NCBI GenBank assembly: GCA_963763015.1 | Contig: CAVXML010000012.1 | Location: 1-64,000, forward strand | Source: Fodinibacter sp963763015 | GTDB lineage: Bacteria > Actinomycetota > Actinomycetes > Actinomycetales > Dermatophilaceae | DNA: 64,000 bases | Direction of reading: 5' to 3' | In this document: positions 57,803 to 64,000 of the stretch, one piece after another | How positions within the stretch are numbered: the stretch's first letter is position 1 | How the letters are laid out: each line of letters starts with the position of its first letter | Translations under genes and position numbers: made by a program | The notes under the pieces: generated by a model | The model's input: only the letters and a program-made list of their open reading frames with translations | What the model was told of the DNA's origin: nothing | The model's database searches: none

Positions 57803-57904
57803 CCGTCCACCGGCGCCCGCAGCCGAGCGAATCCTGAGACGGCACGGACACTTTTGGGCCTCGGAGGTTTCCGATCGCTGTGAAACGTGTTACCAATGGT
57901 GACT

Positions 57905-59272
57905 ATGGGACGACCTGACCGCGCGCCCGTGCGCGTCTCGCGCCGGGCGATCGCCCTCGGGGCGTCCGTCGTCTGTGCGGCCGGTCTCGCCACCACCTCG
58001 GCCGAGGCGCTCAGCGCGGCGGGTGACCCGGGCAGGGAGAAGCGCAGGGTGGACGCCCAGGTCGAGCGGCTCCAGGAGCAGCTCGGCGAGACGAGCTCCG
58101 AGCTCGCCTCCGCGTACACCGCGCTGGAGGCGACGCGCAACCAGATCCCGGCGGCCCAGGCAGCCCTGCAGCAGGCACAAGCCGCTGCCGCCGCCGCCGA
58201 CCGGGCCAACGTGGTGGCCGCCCAGGAGCTCGAGGCCGCCCGCGCGAGCGAGGAGAAGGCCCAGGCCCAGCTCGACCGGACCACCGAGGAGGTCGAGCGG
58301 GGCCGGGCCAGGGTCGCCCAGTTCGCCGCCCAGGTGTACCAGGAGCAGGGCTTCGGGCAGCTCGACATGGCGCTCTCGAGCACCGACCCCCAGCAGTTCG
58401 CCGACCGCATCGCCCTCGTCGACACGGTCATGGACGTCCAGGCCGAGACGATGGAGCGGCTCGCGACCGAGCAGGCCAGCCTCACCGCGCTCGAGGACCA
58501 CCTCTCGGCACTGCGCGCCGACTCGGCCGCCAAGAAGAAGGAGGCCGAGGCCGCCCTCGCCCGCGCCGACCAGGCGCGCGACGCCGCCGCTGCCGCCAAG
58601 GCCCAGCTCGACTCCCTCGCCGCCCGCCAGGCGGTTCAGGCCAAGGCGGTCGAGGGCCAGCTCGCATCCGAGAAGGCCGCGCTCAGCGCAATGCAGGCCG
58701 AGCAGAGCCGGCTGAAGAAGCTCCTGGCCCAGCGCGCCGCCGAGGCAAAGCGCCGAGCCGAGGCGGCCCGCAAGGCCGAGGCCGCCCGGCTCGCAGCGGC
58801 ACGCAAGCGCGCCCAGTCCAGCGGCGGCACCAGTGGTGGCAGCACCGGCGGGGGTGGCGGTGGTGGTGGGTCCGAGGAGAACGGCTACCTCAGCCGTCCG
58901 AACAGCGGCCGGGTGAGCTCGGAGTTCGGGATGCGGTTCCACCCGATCTACCAGTACTGGCGCCTCCACTCGGGTCGCGACTACGCCGGGCCCTGCGGAA
59001 GCCCGGTGCGGGCGGCGGCGAGCGGCACCGTCATCATGGCCGGTGGTGCGGGCGGGTACGGCAACCGGGTCGTCATCGACCACGGGATCGTCTCCGGCGA
59101 GCACCTGGCCACGACCTACAACCACCTCCAGCGCATCGTCGAGTGGGGTGGGCAGGTGAGCCGCGGGGAGGTCATCGGCTACGAGGGATCGACCGGCGCC
59201 TCCACCGGCTGCCACCTCCACTTCGAGACCCTCGAGAACGCGGACTTCGTCGACCCGCGCCGGTGGCTGTGA
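57905..59272 (+). CDS. M23 peptidoglycan endopeptidase with coiled coil (FtsEX partner)
   Basis: About 455 aa. Signal peptide (basic start, hydrophobic region to TTSAEA), a long coiled coil (about 45-295, Glu/Ala/Lys-rich), a Gly/Ser linker and a C-terminal LytM/M23 domain with zinc-binding HSGRDYAG near 354 and HLHFE near 436. Coiled coil plus M23 is the EnvC-like layout that FtsX controls. ATG codons at 57896 and 57905 are in frame; neither has a ribosome site, so the start is uncertain. Just upstream lies GTCAC-N5-GTAAC on the minus strand. Confidence 0.9.
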   Translation: MGRPDRAPVRVSRRAIALGASVVCAAGLATTSAEALSAAGDPGREKRRVDAQVERLQEQLGETSSELASAYTALEATRNQIPAAQAALQQAQAAAAAADRANVVAAQELEAARASEEKAQAQLDRTTEEVERGRARVAQFAAQVYQEQGFGQLDMALSSTDPQQFADRIALVDTVMDVQAETMERLATEQASLTALEDHLSALRADSAAKKKEAEAALARADQARDAAAAAKAQLDSLAARQAVQAKAVEGQLASEKAALSAMQAEQSRLKKLLAQRAAEAKRRAEAARKAEAARLAAARKRAQSSGGTSGGSTGGGGGGGGSEENGYLSRPNSGRVSSEFGMRFHPIYQYWRLHSGRDYAGPCGSPVRAAASGTVIMAGGAGGYGNRVVIDHGIVSGEHLATTYNHLQRIVEWGGQVSRGEVIGYEGSTGASTGCHLHFETLENADFVDPRRWL

Positions 59273-59342
59273 GCGCGCAGGTTCCCGGCGACCGGCTCGC
59301 CAACCCCTCGACGGACCGGTGAGCACGCCCCGGAGCACCCGG

Positions 59343-59348
59343 TAGCCT
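59343..59348 (+). promoter_or_regulatory. -10 element TAGCCT of leaderless smpB mRNA
   Basis: TAGCCT, six bases before the smpB GTG at 59355; no ribosome site between. Confidence 0.5.
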
Positions 59349-59354
59349 CCTCCC

Positions 59355-59834
59355 GTGGCCAAGGAGAGCGGACGCAAGGTCGTCGCGAGCAACCGCAAGG
59401 CCCGTCACGACTACCTCATCGAGGACACGTACGAGGCGGGCCTCGTGCTCATGGGCACCGAGGTCAAGGCGCTGCGCATGGGACGCGCCTCCCTCGTCGA
59501 CGGCTGGGCGGGGTTCGACAACGACAACGACCTGTGGCTCGAGGGCGTCCACATCCCCGAGTACACCAACGGCACGTGGAACAACCACACCCCTCGGCGG
59601 CGCCGCAAGCTCCTCCTCCACCGGCGCGAGCTCGACAAGATCCTCCAGGCCACCCGCGAGACCGGCCACACCGTGGTGCCCCTGGCGCTGTACTTCAAGG
59701 ACGGCCGCGCCAAGGTCGAGCTCGCCGTCGCCAAGGGCAAGAAGTCCTACGACAAGCGCCAGGCCCTGCGCGAACGCCAGGACCGGCGCGAGGCCGACCG
59801 CGCCATGTCCGCTCGCCGCCGCGGCGAGGACTGA
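59355..59834 (+). CDS. smpB: SsrA-binding protein SmpB
   Basis: 159 aa partner of tmRNA in trans-translation. NRKARHDYLIEDTYEAGLVLMGTEVKALR near the start, NHTPRRRRKLLLHRREL in the middle and a basic C-terminal tail (KGKKSYDKRQALRERQDRREADRAM) that fills the mRNA channel. No tmRNA gene was recognised nearby. Confidence 0.96.
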   Translation: MAKESGRKVVASNRKARHDYLIEDTYEAGLVLMGTEVKALRMGRASLVDGWAGFDNDNDLWLEGVHIPEYTNGTWNNHTPRRRRKLLLHRRELDKILQATRETGHTVVPLALYFKDGRAKVELAVAKGKKSYDKRQALRERQDRREADRAMSARRRGED

Positions 59835-59835
59835 C

Positions 59836-61947
59836 GTGCCCACCGTCGACCGGCGCCACCCCACGGGTGTGCCGCCGTCACGACGGACGAGGGATGCCGT
59901 GCCACCGGGGCTGCTGCTGCTGGGCCTGCTGGTCCTCCTGACGGCACCGGTGAGCGCCGCGGCCGACGCCACGACGGCCGCCACCACCACGACGACCGCC
60001 GCTTCCTCGACGCCTGCCGCTCCCGCGACGCCCGCCACTCCGCGGATGTCCGATCGTCCCGCCCTCGGGGCGTGGCCCGGCGGCGCGGCAACGGCTGTGT
60101 CCGCCGCCGCGACCATCGTCCCGGCGCAGGAGCAGGCAGAGCGGCTCGCGACGGACTTCCAGGTCCGTGCCGACGGCTCGGTCGTCGTCACCGAGACGAT
60201 CAGCTGGCGCTTCCCGGACGGGGAGGAGCGCCACGGCATCCTGCGGAACGTCAAGGTCCGGGCGGGGTACCGAGAGAGCGACACGCAGTACCGGTACTAC
60301 GAGCTCACGGGTGTGTCGGTCAGTTCACCGTCGGGTGCGCCGACCGACATCGCCGTGTCCGACGTCGGCGCCTACCGCCAGATCCGCGTCGGCAGCCCGT
60401 CCCAGACCGTGAGCGGCACGCAGGACTACGTCGTGACCTACCGGCTCGCGCACATCGTGAACGACATCGGCGACGGGACCGCGGAGTTCTACTACAACGT
60501 CGTCGACACCTCCAACGGCTTCCCCCAGCGCCAGGTGTCCGCCACCGTGACAGCGCCCGTGGCGGCCACGCGGGCGGCCTGCTTCTTCGGTGAGCTGGGC
60601 GCCACCGACTCCTGCGGGGCCGACCCGGGCGCCACGGCCACGTTCAGCGTCCCCGACCTCGCGGCCGAACAGGGCGCGAGCATCGTCACGTCCTACCCTC
60701 GCTCGGCCTTCGGCGACCTCACCCCGGACCTGCGCGAGGGTGACCCGGACAGCACCTCCGGTGGCGTGCTGCGCCCCGCGACGGCGCGAGCCCTGGGCTG
60801 GCTCGCCATCGGGACCGGCATCCTGGTCCCGCTGCTGGTCGCAGCCCTCATGGGACTCCTCGTCTGGAGCCGTGGGAGGGACGAGCAGTACGCCGGGCTC
60901 ACCCCCGGCCTGACACCGGGCCTCGGTCAGGCGGCGCCGGTTGTGGTCGGGGGACCGGAGCCCACGGTGGCGGTGCAGTTCACGCCGCCGGCAGGAGTGC
61001 AGCCCGGGATGGTCGGGACGATCCTCGACGAGGAGGTGAACCTCGTCGACGTCACGGCCACGCTCGTCGACCTGGCGGTGCGTGGTCACCTCACCATCGC
61101 GCGGGACGACCAGGGGGTCTTCCGCGCGGACGACTGGGTGTTGACGCGTACCGCTCCCGCGGCCGGTACCGCCGCCCTCTCGCCCTACGAGCAGCTGCTG
61201 CTCGACTCGGTCTTCTCGACCGGGGACCGGGTCGCCCTCTCCCAGCTCAAGAACACGTTCAAACCGACCCTGGATGCCGTGGAGCGCCTCATGTACGAAG
61301 AGGTCGTCCGGCGCGGCTGGTTCCGGCGCAGCCCGGAGCGCCAGCGCTCGGGGTGGGTCGGCCTGGGAACCGTGGTGGCGGTTCTCTCGATGTTCCTGCT
61401 CTTCTTCGTCGGCGGTCCGGTCGCTGGGGTCTTCGGCGACGCCGGCTTCCCGATCGCCCCCTCGTGGGTCCTCTTCGGTGGCGGGGTGGCCACCGGGCTG
61501 CTCATCCGCACCCTGGGCAAGCGCATGGCCGCGCGAACCGCCACCGGGTCGGCGGTTCTGGCCCAGTCGCGGGGCTTCGAGCGCTACATCGCGACCGCCG
61601 AGGCGAACCAGATCCGCTGGGAGGAGGCCCGGGACCTCTTCAGCCGGTTCCTGCCCTACGCGATCGTCTTCGGCCTGGCCGACCGCTGGGCGCATGTCTT
61701 CGAGGAGGTGGCCGCGGCCGCCGCCGCTGCGGGCCACGCCGTGACCGTGCCGACCTGGTACGGCGGCACCGGCGGTTCGGGCGGCTTCTCGGACGTCGCG
61801 TCGAGCATGGACTCGTTCTCGACGGTGGCGGCGGGCACGTTCGTGTCGACGCCCGGGTCGTCGGGCTCCAGCGGCTTCAGCAGCGGCGGGGGCGGAGGCG
61901 GCTTCTCCGGTGGCGGTGGCGGGGGCTCCTCGGGCGGCAGCTGGTAG
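59836..61947 (+). CDS. DUF2207-family membrane protein with Gly-rich tail
   Basis: 703 aa. N-terminal signal peptide (LLLLGLLVLLTAPVSA), Ala/Thr/Pro linker, an extracytoplasmic beta domain (about 105-290: FQVRADGSVVVTETISWRF, FYYNVVD), membrane helices at about 315-345 and a pair at about 515-555, a cytoplasmic winged-helix-like segment (EEVNLVDVTATLVDLAVRGHLTI) and a C-terminal Gly/Ser-rich tail ending GGSW. This is the common DUF2207 plan; function unknown. GTG start 2 bp after smpB. Confidence 0.88.
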   Translation: MPTVDRRHPTGVPPSRRTRDAVPPGLLLLGLLVLLTAPVSAAADATTAATTTTTAASSTPAAPATPATPRMSDRPALGAWPGGAATAVSAAATIVPAQEQAERLATDFQVRADGSVVVTETISWRFPDGEERHGILRNVKVRAGYRESDTQYRYYELTGVSVSSPSGAPTDIAVSDVGAYRQIRVGSPSQTVSGTQDYVVTYRLAHIVNDIGDGTAEFYYNVVDTSNGFPQRQVSATVTAPVAATRAACFFGELGATDSCGADPGATATFSVPDLAAEQGASIVTSYPRSAFGDLTPDLREGDPDSTSGGVLRPATARALGWLAIGTGILVPLLVAALMGLLVWSRGRDEQYAGLTPGLTPGLGQAAPVVVGGPEPTVAVQFTPPAGVQPGMVGTILDEEVNLVDVTATLVDLAVRGHLTIARDDQGVFRADDWVLTRTAPAAGTAALSPYEQLLLDSVFSTGDRVALSQLKNTFKPTLDAVERLMYEEVVRRGWFRRSPERQRSGWVGLGTVVAVLSMFLLFFVGGPVAGVFGDAGFPIAPSWVLFGGGVATGLLIRTLGKRMAARTATGSAVLAQSRGFERYIATAEANQIRWEEARDLFSRFLPYAIVFGLADRWAHVFEEVAAAAAAAGHAVTVPTWYGGTGGSGGFSDVASSMDSFSTVAAGTFVSTPGSSGSSGFSSGGGGGGFSGGGGGGSSGGSW

Positions 61948-62384
61948 CCGTCCTTCTCCCCGAACCTCTGCTAGCAGAGGTTGGATCTCGATCCACATGG
62001 TGCACCCTGTGGTTCCTGCTGCAACGTCTGCTGAGCGCCCCCGCGGGGGAGGCGCCGGAGCGCAACCTGCTCTTAGCAGAGGTTGGATCTCGACCCACAT
62101 GGTGCACCCTGTGGTTCCTGCCGCAACGTCTGCTGAGCGCCCCCGCGGGGGAGGCGCCGGAGCGCAACCTGCTCTCAGCAGAGGTTGGATCTCGACCCAC
62201 ACGGTGCACCCTGTGGTTCCTGCCGCAACGTCTGCTGAGCGCCCCCGCGGGGGAGGCGCCGGACCCCAACCTCTGCTAGCAGAGGTTTGGGGGGGCCCGT
62301 GGAGGGAGGTGGTGGACGAGGCGGGCCGGGGACATGAGGAGGGACCACGACTCGCCGTGCGAGACGCGGCCCCTCCAGCTGGGG
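61948..62384. other. Gene-free region with the 102-bp tandem array
   Basis: 437 bases between convergent genes, nearly all of it the repeat array described next. All three plus-strand frames and at least one minus-strand frame stay open only because 102 is a multiple of three; no start or ribosome site supports coding. Confidence 0.8.
61963..62287. repeat. Three 102-bp tandem units bounded by identical 20-bp palindromes
   Basis: Units begin at 61973, 62075 and 62177 (spacing 102 and 102), with only a few base differences. The perfect palindrome AACCTCTGCTAGCAGAGGTT occurs at both ends (61963-61982 and 62268-62287); internal junctions hold decayed versions (AACCTGCTCTTAGC..., AACCTGCTCTCAGC...). 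Each unit also holds smaller stems: GGAT-CTCG-ATCC (first unit), CCACA-N10-TGTGG, and GCGCC...GGCGC around a CCCCGCGGGGG core. The last palindrome is flanked by CCCC and TGGGG, extending its stem. Confidence 0.85.
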
Positions 62385-62558
62385 TCAGGAGCGGAAGGCG
62401 TCCTTGGCCTTCTCGCCCGCCTGCTTGAGGTCGGCCTTCGACTGGTCCGCGCGACCCTCGGCCTCGAGGCGCTCGTCGTCGGTGACCTTGCCAGCCCCCT
62501 CCTTGCCCTTTCCGACCATGTCGTCCTTCATGTTCTCGATCTTGTCGCCGAGTCCCAT
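62385..62558 (-). CDS. CsbD-family stress protein
   Basis: 57 aa, hydrophilic: MGLGDKIENMKDDMVGKGKEGAGKVTDDERLEAEG, ending KADLKQAGEKAKDAF, the CsbD pattern. These small proteins are induced by general stress; mechanism unknown. ATG with AAGGAGAG upstream. The frame further upstream is not counted as coding. Confidence 0.92.
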   Translation of the reverse strand: MGLGDKIENMKDDMVGKGKEGAGKVTDDERLEAEGRADQSKADLKQAGEKAKDAFRS

Positions 62559-62725
62559 GTCGCTCTCCTTCACTCGTGAATCGGAGCACCAGGCCGTGTC
62601 GGACCGATGCGGTGCCTCGACCGTATGCCGGGGGGCCGGCACCGCGGGGGTTTGCGTGCGCGGTATCGACAAAGCCTCGACGGCCGGCACCGGCGGCATC
62701 CGCGGCATCGGCCGACCGCGCAGGG

Positions 62726-64000
62726 TCACGCGGGTGCGACGACGAGGACCAGGTCGCCCCCCTCGACCTGAACCGAGCCGTTGAGCGCCAGGCGCTGGAC
62801 CGTCCCGGCGATCGGGCTGGTGATGCTCGCCTCCATCTTCATGGCCTCGATGGTCGCGACCACGTCGCCGGCCCCGACGACGTCGCCCTCTGCGACCACC
62901 GGGGTGACCACGCCGGCGAACGGCGCCGGCACGTGCCCGGCATCCGAGGGGTCCGCCTTCTCGGCGGCCTTGACGTCGGCGGTCACCGAGCGGTCGCGCA
63001 CCTGGATGGGCCTGAACTGGCCGTTGAGCGTGCACATGACGGTGCGCATGCCCTGACGGTCGGCGGCGCCGATCGAGGCGATGCCGAGGAGGAGCCGCTT
63101 GCCGGCCTCGATCTCCGCCTCGTACTCGCCGCCCTGCTCGAGGCCGTGGAGGAACTCGATGGTGCCGAGCACCGACAGGTCGCCGTGGCGCTCGCGGCTG
63201 GCCTCGAACTCCTTGGTCGGACCCGGGAAGAGCAGGTGGTTGAGGGTGCGTCGAGGATCCGCGCGCAAGGCCTCCTCCTGCTCGGAGGTGAGCTCGGTGA
63301 CCCGCGGCTTGACGTGCCGGCCCTGCAGGGCCTTGGTGCGGAACGGCTCGGGCCAGCCGCCGGGCGGGTCGCCCAGCTCGCCCTCGAGGAAGCCGATGAC
63401 CGAGTCGGGGATGTCGTACCTCGTCGGGTTCTCCTCGAAGTCGGCCGGGTCGGCACCGGCACCGACGAGCGCGAGCGCGAGGTCACCGACCACCTTGGAC
63501 GACGGGGTCACCTTGACCAGGTTGCCCAGGATGCGGTTGGCCGCGGCGTACATGTCCTCGATGTCCTCGAAGCGGTCGCCGAGGCCGAGGGCGATGGCCT
63601 GCTGGCGCAGGTTGGACAGCTGTCCGCCGGGGATCTCGTGGAAGTAGACCCGGCCGGTGGGCGAGGCGAGGCCCGACTCGAAGGGCTGGTAGACGCGGCG
63701 CACCGCCTCCCAGTAGGGCTCGAGGGAGAACACCTTGTCGATGTCCAGTCCGGTGGGGCGGTCGGTCCCGTCCGTGGCCGCGACGAGTGCAGAGAGGCTC
63801 GGCTGGCTGGTCGTCCCCGACATCGACGAGCACGCTGCGTCGACGGCGTCGACGCCGGCGTGGATGGCTGCGAGCAGGGTGCCGATCTGCCCGCCGGCGG
63901 TGTCGTGGGTGTGCAGGTGCACCGGCAGGTCGAAGCGCTCTCGCAGCGCGGTGACGAGCCGGGTCGCCGCCGGGGCCCGGAGCAGGCCGGCCATGTCCTT
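62726..64000 (-). CDS. pyc: Pyruvate carboxylase, C-terminal part (5' end beyond window)
   Basis: At least 425 aa of the biotin enzyme that makes oxaloacetate from pyruvate. Open from the window edge: KDMAGLLRAPAATRLVTALRERFDLPVHLHTHDTAGG belongs to the carboxyltransferase barrel with its metal-binding His-x-His, followed by the conserved PYC tail (FHEIPGGQLSNL) and a biotinyl domain with the biotin Lys in EAMKMEA near the end. The biotin carboxylase domain lies outside. Confidence 0.95.
   Translation of the reverse strand, partial: KDMAGLLRAPAATRLVTALRERFDLPVHLHTHDTAGGQIGTLLAAIHAGVDAVDAACSSMSGTTSQPSLSALVAATDGTDRPTGLDIDKVFSLEPYWEAVRRVYQPFESGLASPTGRVYFHEIPGGQLSNLRQQAIALGLGDRFEDIEDMYAAANRILGNLVKVTPSSKVVGDLALALVGAGADPADFEENPTRYDIPDSVIGFLEGELGDPPGGWPEPFRTKALQGRHVKPRVTELTSEQEEALRADPRRTLNHLLFPGPTKEFEASRERHGDLSVLGTIEFLHGLEQGGEYEAEIEAGKRLLLGIASIGAADRQGMRTVMCTLNGQFRPIQVRDRSVTADVKAAEKADPSDAGHVPAPFAGVVTPVVAEGDVVGAGDVVATIEAMKMEASITSPIAGTVQRLALNGSVQVEGGDLVLVVAPA

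Noticed and set aside
59273..59354. tmRNA gene near smpB
   Set aside because: The gap is too short and no tRNA-like ends or tag frame were seen; the gene after smpB starts 2 bp later.
61973..62277. Possible CRISPR array
   Set aside because: Units are contiguous and nearly identical throughout; there are no variable spacers and no cas genes.
61910..62428. Plus-strand open frame with a 34-residue repeat (GWISTHMVHPVVP...) over the tandem array
   Set aside because: Other frames over the array are equally open because 102 is divisible by three, and no ribosome site or start supports it.

Overview
The window is high-GC, gene-dense DNA from an actinobacterium. GAC, GCC and CTG codons dominate, GTG starts are frequent, many stops and starts overlap by 4 bp, and mtrA-mtrB-lpqB, hpf-secA, pdtaS-whiB1 and prfB-ftsE-ftsX-smpB lie in blocks known from Mycobacterium and relatives. 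Gene content and style fit Micrococcales, perhaps an Intrasporangiaceae-like genus; the genus is inference. No tRNA, rRNA, CRISPR array, prophage or IS element was seen.

Layout. 1-4988: 3' part of a first Tad/Flp pilus locus (CpaE-like, CpaF, a VWA-TadB fusion split by a frameshift, TadC). 5017-7308: a two-component pair facing it. 7420-13208: mtrA-mtrB-lpqB-comF-hpf. 13283-19589: a NarL-type regulator, an AlkZ/YcaQ-like glycosylase, a tandem GNAT and secA. 19760-23113: a nonapeptide-repeat protein, an RDD membrane protein and an MFS exporter. 23091-27451: an Rv3235-family protein, a LysM protein, an unknown protein, an HTH protein, a SAF (CpaB-like) protein and a second CpaE-like ATPase. 27464-32552: a WS/DGAT acyltransferase, a DUF6912-like protein, P5C dehydrogenase, a DUF2505 protein and a small WXG-like pair. 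32771-37729: the large NAD-glutamate dehydrogenase. 37963-42627: a small secreted protein divergent from a giant SARP/STAND/WD40 regulator. 42743-45222: pdtaS, whiB1 and a membrane protein. 44839-49410: an FHA-FtsK triple-ATPase protein of EccC/EssC type. 49553-54211: a second Tad operon. 54316-59834: prfB, an unknown gene, ftsE, ftsX, an M23 hydrolase and smpB. 59836-64000: a DUF2207 protein, a non-coding tandem array, a CsbD protein and the end of pyruvate carboxylase.

How the genes work together. Envelope growth and export are over-represented: MtrAB-LpqB signalling, FtsEX with an M23 hydrolase, SecA, two Tad systems and a type VII-like ATPase. PruA followed by NAD-GDH gives proline or P5C to glutamate to 2-oxoglutarate. 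Non-coding structure is unusually rich: a 3 x 102 bp array bounded by identical 20-bp palindromes, a 43-bp hairpin array, two copies of an 18-bp-arm inverted-repeat element, SARP-like 11-bp repeats, and a widely over-represented 7-mer (GGATGCC).

Limits. All function calls come from reading motifs and remembered family features; no search was run. Start codons chosen by ribosome-site or promoter logic are flagged as such.
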